Of a stretch of 64,000 bases of DNA, positions 35,138 through 46,737 are shown one piece after another. Numbering within the stretch: position 1 is the first letter of the stretch; the number at the start of each line of letters is the position of its first letter. The notes beneath the pieces were generated by a model. That model searched no databases. It was not told the origin of the DNA and saw only the letters and a list, made by a program, of their open reading frames with translations. The position numbers and the translations under genes are program-made. The DNA is taken from assembly GCA_027579435.1 (NCBI GenBank), contig JANBPK010001483.1, positions 1-64,000 of the forward strand, given 5' to 3'. Source of the stretch: Candolleomyces eurysporus. Lineage: Eukaryota; Basidiomycota; Agaricomycetes; Agaricales; Psathyrellaceae.

Positions 35138-36889
35138 TTAATAAAGAACCGCCATCATCGCACTGACAACACCGAATCCCGCACCCATCATCGCAACAAG
35201 CGGAAGCATATTCCACATCGCAAACTTCCACCACTTGATCCTGATCCCCTCATCCCTCAAAATAGCCACCCAAAGCAGCCCTCCTAGACTCGCAGAGAAC
35301 GTGAGGTTCACAGCGCCGATGTTGCTCGCAACAGCAAGCGACACCGCAGCCGCTCGCGCAGCACTCTCCGGAAAATCAGACGCTCTAATGATCTTGGTGA
35401 GCAAGATCGTAGCGCCGATGTTCGTTCCCGCTATGTTGCATAGAACGACACCGGATACGCCTACGAGCCATACCACAGGAATGACTTGCTTGTTAGAAGC
35501 GGCGACGAGCCATCGGGCAAATATTTCTATCCACCCTTGGTCCTCGAGAGCCTCGATAAGGATGAATTGGGAGAAGGCGAAGGGGACTAGAACGAAGGGT
35601 AACCGAGGAAGGGCAGTGAAAATTGTGGGGAAATGTGCGGCGAGTTGTTTATATTTGAAGGATAGTCGGTGCCGTGGTTTGAGACTAGCTCTGTGGTTTG
35701 TAGCACTTGGCGGCGGGGTTGGAAGCGGTGCACGTTGAAGGTTAGTGTTAAGAAATGGGTGTACCGTCGATTCTGGTTGTTGCGGTTCGTTTCCAGAGAT
35801 ATCTTCGTGTTGTTGGGGGGAATCGGTGAAGGACTTTAGGGTCGGAGAACGTTGCGTTCCTTCGGAAGTGGCGCGGCAGAGCTCGATGGTCATGGGGCCA
35901 TCAGCTGAGGCGACATTGTTGGGTTTATTGTCGTCGAGCTTGGGTATCTTGCCTGTCGAATATCTATAATAGTCCCAAGAGACATCGAAGATAAATTTGC
36001 CACTAGCAAATGATAGCACGATCTTCCAGACATTGATGTGGAAAAAGGTGAGGACCATAACCACGATGAGACAGGTAACTAGCCATATGCTGCCAACAAT
36101 GGCGCTGACTGGATCCCGCAGGATGTCTTGGGGAATTAGGTGCCGCCCTGAAACATTCAATTTCCGTGGAACATGTTTTTCGTTTCGGTACTGAAGCATG
36201 AGGGCGAGGTAGCAAGCAATGCTACAGGCAACGGATGGTAGGACTGTATACGCCGTGAAAGCTGCGTGGTTGATTCGTAGATTGTCGCAAACAATGACAT
36301 TTGCAGGGTTGCCAACGAATAGGACCATACTTGCAGTGTTGGCCGCAGCAAACTCGGATATGAGCCAAGCGTGGGGGTGTATGCCGGTTCCGGCCATATA
36401 ACGAGCCAGGAAAACGGTGACAGAGAGAATAAGCGAGTCGTTGCCAACGACTATGCTGATGAGGGTGAAGAGGACGTAGAGATATAGGTAGAGCTTGCGA
36501 CCACTGGAGCCACCTTTGTTGCTGACCCAGACAGCGGCAGTTTGGAAGATACCGGTGATTTCGAGGGTAACGGCCATGTAAGCGAGAGAGATGAACAGGA
36601 TGGGGATATGATATGGCTTGAGGTTGTCTGTGTCAACAGTGAATAACTTTCGGAGGGACCAATGATTGGACATACCTGTTCCAACAATGCCATTCCGTAT
36701 CTGCATCGCACCGAGACACTGCGATACCCATAGGATTGCAATGGTTATCATTGGAGCGGTCATTATGCCAATTGTGACCTTTCGTTTACCAAGGAAGGGA
36801 AGGCAAACATGGAAGGACAGCGACTGGATGACGAAGATGGTTGAGATGAAGAAAAACAAGAGCGTTACGATTGCAAAGCGAGTGATCAT
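35138..36889 (-). CDS. IT-superfamily transporter, copy 3
   Basis: Exons 36889-36676 and 36627-35138 (567 aa), same length as copy 2 and oriented against it. Starts MITRFAIVTLLFFFISTIF. The 48-nt intron (36628-36675) is open and a multiple of three, so the gene also reads as one uninterrupted ORF; splicing is preferred because the donor, TTGAC branch-like site and CAG acceptor line up with the obligatory introns of copies 2 and 4. Motifs GNPANVIVCDNL and CNIAGTNIGATILLTK are present. Tail-to-tail placement with copy 2 suggests an inverted duplication. Confidence 0.84.
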   Translation of the reverse strand: MITRFAIVTLLFFFISTIFVIQSLSFHVCLPFLGKRKVTIGIMTAPMITIAILWVSQCLGAMQIRNGIVGTGMSNHWSLRKLFTVDTDNLKPYHIPILFISLAYMAVTLEITGIFQTAAVWVSNKGGSSGRKLYLYLYVLFTLISIVVGNDSLILSVTVFLARYMAGTGIHPHAWLISEFAAANTASMVLFVGNPANVIVCDNLRINHAAFTAYTVLPSVACSIACYLALMLQYRNEKHVPRKLNVSGRHLIPQDILRDPVSAIVGSIWLVTCLIVVMVLTFFHINVWKIVLSFASGKFIFDVSWDYYRYSTGKIPKLDDNKPNNVASADGPMTIELCRATSEGTQRSPTLKSFTDSPQQHEDISGNEPQQPESTVHPFLNTNLQRAPLPTPPPSATNHRASLKPRHRLSFKYKQLAAHFPTIFTALPRLPFVLVPFAFSQFILIEALEDQGWIEIFARWLVAASNKQVIPVVWLVGVSGVVLCNIAGTNIGATILLTKIIRASDFPESAARAAAVSLAVASNIGAVNLTFSASLGGLLWVAILRDEGIRIKWWKFAMWNMLPLVAMMGAGFGVVSAMMAVLY

Positions 36890-39250
36890 TTGGTGGTCAA
36901 TTGAGTCGTCCGGCCCTTGGGGTTTGCGATGAAGACTTGAGCAAGCGTAGAGAATCGAGCGAGAGGGTCCAAAGACCCCCGCGTTTTATGGCACCTACGA
37001 TCCATTCGCTTCGCCCAAAATAATCAATGTTCGGGGCTGAGTGGGTGAACTATACCTCTTTTCTTTTGCTAAGCGCTACCCCTTGCGGTTGACGTGTACG
37101 TCATAATTTTCTTGGCCAATACATATACAGGGGAGGGCCCGTTGAGTTCGAGGGCAACATCGTGTGTGATGGGAGAGCTTAGACTTGAGCCATGCGCGAA
37201 TTCCCACATCTTCCCCAACGCCACTGCGCCACGTAGTCACGGTGTTGCCTCCAGGCTGCTCAGAGTGTTGCAATTGCGTTCACAGTATCCCAATAAGACG
37301 CCCAGCCGCCCCATTATCACCACGGACACACTGCCGGTGTCGATCCCAACTTGACAAACACCGACTCTCAGAAAACCCGGGTACGCCTCGTTCTTCAAAC
37401 CTACCTTGCTACTAAGCTCATTCTGTTCTTGCTGTGGGGTTGCTGTATCCAATGCCAGTGCCTTGGTCCCGCAGTGGGGACCCGCACCGATGGAGCTTTG
37501 GAATCAAACCCAGTGACCGTCATCATGCAACCATCATATACTGCCTTCATTAAATATATGTTCGGGGCAGCTGGTCCAATGTTGACCTCGATCTTGTCCG
37601 GTTTGACAGAAATCTGGTCGTATATTAGAATCTCACCAATATAAACCGGATCTAATACCAGCAACTACCCCATTCATTATACCTGAGCGGTCTGTACCTG
37701 TGCCACTCATGTGCCCTCCCCGATACTATTCAACCGTATTCATTTGCCTATCCTCAAGGCGTCTGCATCCTCCAGCAGTTTCCACATCTGTGCCCTTCAT
37801 GTTCATTTGACCTCATTTGGCCCGCCGCCGTGTGCGCATGGGGCAAGGCCGTCGGGAACCTATAGCTATATCCACGCATCTGCCACCTGACTCGTCACGC
37901 TCCCTGCCAGCGTCCCGAGCCTGCTCGTGCCCACCTTGGTGCTGGCCCTCCAGACGAACCGACACCCTTCCGTAGCGATTAGCACAACGGTAGGTAGAAT
38001 ACTAACCGAAAATGATATATCTCGTTGGTTGAGAAGGGATGGTTCTTTGACACGGCATGGTGGAAGTACAGACAAATTTTGACTTCAATCCCTCGAGGTC
38101 AAGTACGCGCTGCGATCATGTCCCCCAAATGACCATAACGGGTAGCCGATATGCGGTGTCGCCTGCTATTGAACTTGTTTGCTCTCATATTATCCTTGCC
38201 CTGGGCGCTCACTGGCGCTCACCTGCCGTCTGGCGGCTCGCACTAGCTCAGCGTTCCTTGATCTGAAAGGCCACGTGGGACATCTCCATTTTGAGCCCAA
38301 TCGATTTCCCATTTCTCGACAAACCCTCACTCGGGGCCCGAGCGCCACCGGGGCCAGTTGCACTCCTGAATTCCATCGTTGCAAGAAGGAAAGGTAGCTT
38401 GCGGAAAATCGGTACTTGCGGACCTTGCGAGGAGAACGGCTGGAGTCGGGAGATTATGGCGAGGGGGAGGTGCCAGCCTGCTTGAAAATTCCAAGACCTG
38501 GAGAAGGATGCAGTGATCATACGTTGGCATAATGATCTCGGTACGTCACTCTGTTTCATTCCTGAAGCCTGGGCTGCGTGCCGGACGCCAAATGCTCTAG
38601 GTTTTCAGCATTGTGAGCATTGTGAGCATAGAGGCTCGTACGAAGACAATGTACGAGATGATCGAGGCTGCGTCCAGGACAGTGCAGCAGCAGTACTAGA
38701 TCTCATGTCACCTCTACCCCGCCATCCTGCTCGTTCCAGTTGTGCTTGACGAATAACGGGATTACCTGCATTACTGTTGTATGCTTTCCAGCATCTTTAA
38801 TCGCAGTAAGTTAATAAACCTTCTCACTCTAGCATCGCTCCCTTATTCCAATTCTTTGAGGTCGTATTGTGGGATCAACTTGAAGGAGGTTATCCCAGAG
38901 ACTCCTCGGGAAATACCAGGCCACTGCGTTGTCCATGGCCGTCACTAAGGCTTGGATTATTATCACCTTCCGGTCTGAGTATATCTTCCCTCCAGCAACA
39001 TCATTACGGAAACGGTCGGTACTGCGATGTAAAATATTAGATCAGACGGACAGGAGGACTGTTGAACGTTGAATGTTGAAGCCCATACGTTATAAAACAA
39101 GGACGGTCTATTTTAGCTAAGTAGGTAAGTAGTAACGGCACAAGGTCCCTGTAATATATAACGGCCGATAAACAAGGTAGCCGGTTCAGCGGTAATAGTC
39201 ACATCGAGATTGGTGATGACTTGGTTCCTCGTCAAATTTTTTGATCTCCT
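36890..39250. other. Long intergenic region
   Basis: About 2.4 kb upstream of transporter copy 3 and downstream of NACHT-TPR copy 3. No supported gene. A minus-strand 87-codon ORF (37401-37664, LIYDQISVKPDKIEVNIGP) has a protein-like composition but no recognised motif, partner exon or strong start. Confidence 0.35.
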
Positions 39251-41998
39251 TCAAACCCTTCTCGAGAAGACGAGAGACTGATCTCTGTCAGATAGAGATT
39301 GAAGGGACGCGGTGAGATATTGAAGCGCCTTGTGGCGGTATATGTGGCGTGCTGGAATCAAGTCGAGAGATTTAGGCAAGAAATCAATGGCCTGAAGAAG
39401 GTCATCGACCGAGCCTGATGTCCTGAAGCGAGAATAGAATGCAATCCCAATGTTCATGATGATGGGCCAGCGGCGGGTAACCAGAGAACACCCTTCAAGA
39501 AGCTTCAGGGCGCTCTGGAGCAAAGAGATCGCTTCGTCGTGGTCCGAGATGCTCCCCAAATGCTCCCCTCGCGATCGCAGTGCATCGCCAAGATTGGAGA
39601 GTGTGGAAGGCGTGCGCTGAAGTGCGAGTGCTTCGCGATGCAGTGCTATCGCTTCCTCGACGTGCGAAATATTAGCCTTGTCTTGTTCGTAGAGCGCAAG
39701 GAGTGCGTTGCCCAGACTTTCGAGTAAGAAGGATCGGTCGACATCGGGAGATGATGGAACGCCCAATGCTTCACGATGTACTTCAACGGCTTCTACAATG
39801 TGGTCGATACATCCGCTCTGGTGAAACAGGGAATAGAGGGTAGTTCCGAGATTGCCTAGCGACACGGGGAGATGCGGGTGAGGAGGTGGGCGAAGGCGAC
39901 GGGTTTCACGAAAATGGGAAATGGCCTTTTCTACTGCGGGGGTGGACCCTGTTTCCTCAAACAGCTTGCAGAGCGCAATGCCAAGGTTGTCGAGTGTCGA
40001 GGCCCGGGTTTCGTCGGAAGACGTTCGAAGGCTGAGTGCCTCATGGTGCAGTGAAACGATCCCCTCGATGTGAAAGCTGGCCTCCCTCTTGTAAACCATC
40101 TCAAGGAGTGCTATTCCGAGTTTGTCAAGGTAATATGCGTGGGACTCGGACAATGGTGGCGATCTCCGTGCTTTGGAGCACAGATTGAATATCCTTGAAC
40201 GAGCGGTGTCCTTGAAAACGTGGTGCCCGTCATTCCAATGGCTATCTTGGTATTCCATGGAATAGCCCACAGCCGTTGTCTGGCTCGAGCGTTGAGATGG
40301 ACCTTGTCCCCGTCGTCGATCCTTCAAGGAGACGATGAAGCATCGAAAAAACAGGCAGAGATGGAAGGCAGGGAGCGTATAGAAGCGTCCTGCCCGGGAT
40401 TCGGTGGTCAGGAAGTCACGGAGGGAGGTGTGGCAGAACGTGACAGGGATGTGGTCGGTACCTGGAAGTACGATGACGGCCTGAAGCTCGACTAAGACAT
40501 GAGCTACCGCGTAGGCCGGTAGGCCAAGGAGCTCGGCGATCGCTGGCACTGGCAGTGGGGTTTTGATGAGGGCCAGAGTTGAAATGACTTCGCGGAAATG
40601 GGGAAGGTGCTCAGAACGCGCGAGTGTCGCTGAGTAAAGGGCATCAAGCCCAGGACTGTTTTTGAGGGAGAGAGGAAGACGATCCATGGGTGTTGACTGG
40701 TCATCTTCTGAACCAGGTCCGTGGAATATGAACCCAAACAGCGCCGATGCGAAGATGAACGACCCATCTATGTGGTCCACCAACTTTCGGGCGTCGGATG
40801 GGTTTGGCCAAGGACCCTTTTCCTGTACGTATGCTCGTACAACTGGATCTCCTTTGGTGTGCGTCTCGAATACAGTACGCATGAACGTTTCAATGTCCGC
40901 CCTTGAACAGTGGTCAGCAAGGTCCTTGAGGTAGACGTCACGATCGTTCAGGCGGGAATGGATTTTTCGCTCGATACGACTGGTGATGATTACGCGAAGG
41001 GGAATGAAGCGTTTCCGCCTGAAAAATCTGAGCGTACAATCGATAAATTCTTGAGCGCCTTCTTTGTCTTCGCACTCGTCGAGGCCGTCAATGACAATGA
41101 GATAAGGATTGGATGTCCATTTTTGGACAAGCGAGCTTCGTTCGGCGATCGTTTCGAATGGTCCATAGACCAGAGCTCGAAGTCGAGCGCCCAGAGCCAA
41201 TTTAGATTGAGGTGATGCTAGATCCGGGTTACCCTCCACGGCAGCCAGAATCAATGGTGCCGTCTCAGGGATAGCCCGCGCGAGTTGAATCGCAAGAGTG
41301 TTCGGAAGTCTGCCAATCTGACTTCTGTCACCTGCATTTCGGAAGAAGAAAAAACTGGCAAGCAGTCGGGGAACTCGCTCGCACAGCTCTTGAGCGATAG
41401 CGGATTTACCGCTGCCTGCATATCCGTATAGATAAAAGATATGCTTCCTTTGGACCAGCACGCTGCTTCTGACCCAGCTGAGAATCGTTTTCATCACGAC
41501 TTCTCGCGTCCCAGCCAAGCAGGCAGAGTTGGGGGGTGACACCTTTCGGTCTCGGGTATGGGATGCGTCTGAAATAGGCCGGAGGAGCTCAAATATTCCT
41601 GGAGCGCAATTGAAGTCAATTGATTGGAGAAGAGTTGGTGACTGCTAGAAGGAGATGACACCCACTGTTTAGGAGCATGAATAATCCTAAGATTGTGGTC
41701 AGATATACTTGCGAAGGGCTAGGTATTGCTGTACAGGTATGGACTCACCGTTGTCCATAGATTGAACATCAAGGTGAAGAATATTCTGTGTCCCAATCTG
41801 GGTGGCATTGAATGCCCCGATTTGGGTATTTGTTGCATTTTCCAGTACGCAAAGACAGGACATGGAGAGGGATGGCGAAGGGGAAGAGGGACACGCAGAC
41901 TCCTTAAGAGAAGATTGCCGCATGGTTGCGCCTGATACACTACTTGCCCATATGACCAGCCCGTTCGACATGTGAACATCACTTGTGGCTGCCGACAT
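39251..41998 (-). CDS. NACHT-TPR NLR-like protein, copy 3, shortened C-terminus
   Basis: Exons 41998-41749 and 41598-39251 (865 aa, phases fit). Exon 1 encodes an N-terminus unrelated to those of copies 2 and 4 (SNGLVIWASSVSGATMR, then CVLENATNTQIGAFNATQIG). Exon 2 begins GIFELLRPISDASHTRDRK and carries P-loop GYAGSGKSA, Walker B LIVIDGLDECED, ITSRIERKIHSRL, FCHTSLRDFLTT and TPR-type repeats (LDNLGIALCKLFEETG, LHREALALQ). It stops at DQSLVFSRRV, about 70 residues before the end seen in copies 2 and 4. The 150-nt intron is longer than the 58-60 nt of the sisters and appears to hold a partial duplication of the old acceptor region (GGATTATTCATGCTCC next to the used GGAATATTTGAGCTCC). Confidence 0.8.
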
Positions 41999-42470
41999 TG
42001 AACCTTGAGCTTATTTCCAAACCTTCACGCTTCTCTAGACGCCCAGAGACAGAAACGCGGTACGAGAAAGCTTGCAATCGCTGCCGGGGTGTGGGGTTAC
42101 AGGCAAAGCATACAGTTTCAAAGCTGAATGCAAAAGTCAGCATCTGTAAAGAGAGCAAGGTATTCCGTCTAAGAGAGAATTAACACGTTATCGATATCGC
42201 ACTCGACCTGAAAGGGACTTAGCGCTCAATGCTCGATTCAGTTGCCCAGGTAAGGAAGAAACTGATCCATGTACCAATGAGTGGGACAGTGAGCTACACG
42301 TGTCCAACTCATGTTCGACACGAGGTGATACGGATGGGATATTCCATCTTTCCGATGGTGTCCGCCTTCTGGGCGCACGATGGGACGATTGCAGTGGGGC
42401 AAAGTAGGAGTATAGGATGATCCGATGAACGTGGTGAAATTTGGGTCATTTTTTCACATTCCTTCAATTG
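41999..42470. other. Intergenic, no gene seen
   Basis: Upstream of NACHT-TPR copy 3, presumably holding its promoter. No motif recognised. Confidence 0.4.
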
Positions 42471-43340
42471 AAAAATGGTTGTTATCACCGCGCTCACAAC
42501 ACCGTCCTCTGACCGTCATTAGGACAAGCGGGAGCCCATGGCATATCAGACCTAATCAAACTGCCACCCACAGCCTGGATACAAGCTCGCAGACGATGGA
42601 AAGTGCACAGCGCTGTTACTGGTCAGAACGGTTTAAAGCGACATCGCAGCTGCTCGCTTGAAAATCGAGCGCTCCACCGATCCTTGTAAGTAAGATCGCA
42701 GCGCCGATGACGCTCTAAATCCGCTCCTAGTAAGCTGCAGAGGATGACGCCGAATACGCCGACAAGTAATTAGATGGCTAGAAACGATGACGAGCCATTG
42801 GGCGAGAGTGTCTATCCACCCTTGGTATTCGGAGGCCTCAAACGGGAAAAGGCGAAGGGACTAGGCCAAAGGGTCACCGGGTAGGTCCCTGGAGAAAGTA
42901 GGGAAATGCGCAGCGATTTTTGGCAGTTGGCACCACAGTTTGGAGCGCGTCTTGTAGGTTGTGAGGCCGTGGAGAGTGCGAGCCAATGATTGATTAATAT
43001 TCAAAGCAAAGAAGCCCTACTTTCAGTATTTGCCATTGGCCCCGACCTATCGCCAAAAGTTACCTTCCGTCAAATAGTCCATAGATGAGTTGGGAGAGGC
43101 TTGGGAATTCGTGCTGAAGATGCGGGTGGTGACGTCGACCGTTGGATTTCATAACCAAGCATATTTTTCACCAATTTGTCTGGAGAACAGCCAGTATGGT
43201 GACAGTGGGGGGTATGAGTGAAGGGTTTGGAGGTCCCATCGGATTACTTGTAATCGGGCATAGAACGTCGAGGTGTCTGGCCGATAATCAACGAAAACTG
43301 TTCCAACGAGGGCAATGCCATAGCTACGTGGCATCGAATT
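42471..43340 (-). pseudogene. Decayed transporter relic (fifth family copy)
   Basis: The plus-strand text follows the 3' end of transporter copies 3 and 4 with heavy divergence: ATGGTTGTTATCACCGCGCTC matches the terminal AMMAVLY region, then AGATCGCAGCGCCGATGACG, AGGATGACGCCGAATACGCC, TCTATCCACCCTTGGTATTC and ACTAGGCCAAAGGGTCACCG follow in the expected order up to about 42910. A further short match to the exon 1/intron boundary (CTGTTCCAACGAGGGCAATG) lies near 43300-43325. The middle of the gene is missing and no frame survives. It sits between NACHT-TPR copies 3 and 4, on the same strand as both. Confidence 0.72.
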
Positions 43341-44087
43341 GAACGGCCCATCGAATTCCAACGAGGGTCATCGGGGCGAATAAGCCAATGCTATTTCGTC
43401 TCCTTGAGCAGGGAAACCAAAGATGGAATCAAGTGTTCATGCATCATGTTGACGACTAATGGAGGAGGGGTTATGGTCTGTGGTGACCGGTGAGGGCCTG
43501 GGTCGCGCTTTGAGTGTAGGAAGGGAAGATTTGCAGGCGATTGCTGGCCTCCACTGGCATCGGCCGTTGTATAGAGAAGTTCAAGACCGTGGAATGCAGG
43601 GGGACAAGACTGTTAGAAGAAGTTGCAGGAGGTTCGAGCCGAGCCACAGACCTTTGTACTGGCTGTAGTCGGTAACCGGTGAACGTTATTTAACGTCAGA
43701 CAGTCAGTGGGCAAGCTATTGAACGTGGCAAATTTTCGAGTTTCAGCGTCCGTTTGACGGAGTTGATAATCTGCGAGGGGAAGAGATGCAAGGTGAGTAT
43801 ATGAATGGAAAGGCGGTTGAAGGGTGTAAATTGACGATGGGCTGGAAGAGTCTATGAATACCAAGGAACATGCAGAACGGTTCCTGAACCGTTACGTGAC
43901 GAATCTTGGACGAACCGGTAAAGTATCATATGTGTCAAATCCGGGTCTGCCAAGCAGTACTAGTACCGGCAGAGGGGAGGAAATCAGGTTTACCACCCAA
44001 AGTTCCGATGGAGTAGAAGGATAGTTTTATTCAGTGCAAGTCTATATAGCCGCATGATAACATACATCGAAAACATACTGAGTAACG
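43341..44087. other. Intergenic, no gene seen
   Basis: Spacer between the transporter relic and the 3' end of NACHT-TPR copy 4. Only short ORFs; more decayed transporter sequence cannot be ruled out by eye. Confidence 0.4.
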
Positions 44088-46737
44088 TTATTTTTTCAGT
44101 TCGTTTTCAATCTTCGCAATTTCGTTCGAAGCGTCGCGGCTGCCCGTCGCGACATGCATCATCCGGAGAAGGGATATCAACCTGTCCAGCCACTCTCCTC
44201 GACGTCTGTGTTCGACTGTGTAGTGTTGATTAAGTAGTTCTCGTGTGTGCTTTATTGCTTCTTCGAGGTAGACGAGTGACTGGTTTCGTTCGTACAGAAT
44301 TTGGAGGGACATGATTAAATAGCGCAGTGACTTATGGCGGTATATGCGGTGGGAGGAAATCAAATTGAGAGATTCGCGGAGGAAAGGAATGGCCTGCATA
44401 AGATCTTCGATCGACCCTGATGTCCTGAAGCGAGAGTAGAATGCAATCCCAATATTCATTAGGGGCCAACGGCGGGTAACCAAAGAGCACCCTTCAAGAA
44501 GCGACAGGGCCCTCTCGAGCAAAGAAATCGCGTCGTCGTGGTCCGAAATGCACCCCGAATGTTCTCCCCGTGATCGCAGAGCATCACCAAGATTGGAGAG
44601 TGTGGAAGGCCTGTGTTGTAGTGTCAGTGCTTCGCGATACAACGATATGGCCTCCTCAACGTGGGAAATGGCGCCGTCGTCTTCGTAGAGTGCATGGAGT
44701 GCATTTCCGAGATTGTCGAGTGAGAAGGATCGGTCGACATCGGGAGATGTTCGAATCCCCAATGCTTCACGATGAACTCCAATGGCTTCTATAATGTGGG
44801 CGGTACATCCGCTCCGCTGAAACAGCGCATAAAGAGCATTTCCGAGATTGTTCAGCGACACGGGGAGATGTGGGTGGGGAGATGGGCGAAGGCGACGTGT
44901 TTCACGGAACAGTGAAATAGCCTCTTCTACAGTGTGGGTAGACCCTGTGGCCTCAAACAGCATGCAGAGCGCAATGCCGAGATTATCGAGCGTCGAGGCC
45001 CGGGCCTCGTCGGAAGACGTCCGAAGGGTGAGTGCTTCACGATGCAGCGAGGCGACCCTCTCAATGTGCATGTGCATGGTTTCCTTGTGTTTAAAAATTT
45101 CAAGGAGCTCTACTCCGAGTTTGTCGAGGTAAAACGCATGTGACTCAGACAATGGTGGGCATCTCCGCGCTTGGGAGCATAGATTTAAAATCATAGAGCG
45201 AGCAGTTTGATTGTCGAAAACATGGTGTCCTTCTCTCCAATGGCTATCTTCATAATCCACGGAATACGCCACAGCTGTCTGCTTCGAGCATTGGCGGAAA
45301 CTCCCCTCCCGCCGTCGATCCTTCAAGGATACCACGAAGCATCCGAAAAAGAGGTGAAGATGGAAGGTAGGAGGTACATAAAAAGGCCCTGCCCGATATT
45401 CGGTGGTCAGGAAGTCACGGAGGGATGTGTGGTAGAGGGTGACGGGTACATGGTCGGTATCTGGAGCTCGGATGATGGCCTGAAGGTCGAGTAGGACTCG
45501 AACTACCGCGTAGGTCGGCAGGCCAAGTAGCTCGGCGATACCTGACACTGGCAGTGGGGTTTTGATGAGGGCCAGAGTTGAAATGACTTCGCGGAAATGG
45601 GGAAGGCGCTCAGAGCGCGAGAGGGCCGCTGAGTAAAGGGCATCAAGCCCAGAATTGAGATTGAGTGAGAGAGGAAGACGGTCCATGGGCGTTAATTGTT
45701 CATCTTGTGAACCAGATCCGTGGAATATGAACCCGAACAGTGCCGATGCGAGGGTGAAGGACCCGCCGATGTGGTCCACCAACTTTCGAGCGTCGGATGG
45801 GTTTGGCCAGGAACCGTTTTGCCGTATGTATGCTTGTACAGCTGGATCTCCTTTAGCGTGCGTGTCGAATGCAGTATGCATGAATGTTTCAATGTCCTCC
45901 CTCGAACAGTGATCAGCAAGGTCCTCGATACGGACGCCGCGACCGTTCAAACGGGCATGAATATGTTGCTCGACGCGGCTGGTGATAAATACGCGAAGGG
46001 GGATGAAGGGTTTGTTTTTGAAGAATCTGAACATGCAATCAAGAAGCTCTTGAACGCCTTGTTTGTCTTCGCATTCGTCAAGGGCGTCAATCACTACGAG
46101 GTAAGGGCAGGATGTCCACTTTTGAACCAGCGAGCCTCGCCCGACGATTGTTTCGAATGGTCCATAGAATAAGGCTTGAAGTCGAGCGCTTAGAGCCAGT
46201 CTCGACTTGGTTGAAACCAGGTCCGGGTCATCCTCTACGGCAGCTAAAATCAATGGGGCTGCCTCGGGGATAGCTTTCGCCAGTTGAATTGCAAGGGCGT
46301 TCGGAAGTCCTCCTATTTGACTCCTGTCCGCTGCACCTTGATAGNAAAAAAAAGCTGGCAACCAGTCGGAAATCTCCCTGACCTCGGTTACACAGTTCTT
46401 GAGCGATTGCAGATTTCCCGCTCCCCGCACATCCGAATAGATAGAAGATGTGCTTCCGTTGCAGCAACACGCTACTGGAGACCCAGGTGACGATCACCTT
46501 GATTATGACTTTTCGCGTCCCAGGCAAGCATGCAGAGTCGGGGGGTAACAGCTTTCGGTTTCGAGTATGGGATGCGTCTGGAATGGGCTGGAGTAGCTCG
46601 AATAATCCTGAAGCACGATTGTGGTCAGAGATTTGATTGAGAACATGGATGACCTCAGTAAGCCTACTTGTCGTCAAGTCAAACAACATGGTATCTGTCG
46701 CGGCGCTGGCTAGCATTGAATGGTTGAACTTGAGCAT
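44088..46737 (-). CDS. NACHT-TPR NLR-like protein, copy 4
   Basis: Exons 46737-46668 and 46607-44088; about 862 aa once the N at 46345 is ignored. The N sits before a run of eight A and shifts the frame by one between VASFF and QGAADRSQIG; the total is one base above a multiple of three, so it is taken as an artefact. The intron is 60 nt with TCTGACC branch-like signal. Motifs: LFELLQPIPDASHTRNRK, P-loop GCAGSGKSA (Cys replaces the Tyr of the sisters), Walker B VVIDALDECED, ITSRVEQHIHARL, LYHTSLRDFLTT, TPR-type repeats and a full C-terminal tail ending IAKIENELKK. The short N-terminus differs from those of copies 2 and 3. Start at 46737 is the first ATG in frame; upstream reading needs TTG. 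Confidence 0.8.

Noticed and set aside
37401..37664. 87-codon minus-strand ORF with protein-like composition
   Set aside because: No recognised motif, no good start context and no joining exons; kept only as a remark in the intergenic entry.
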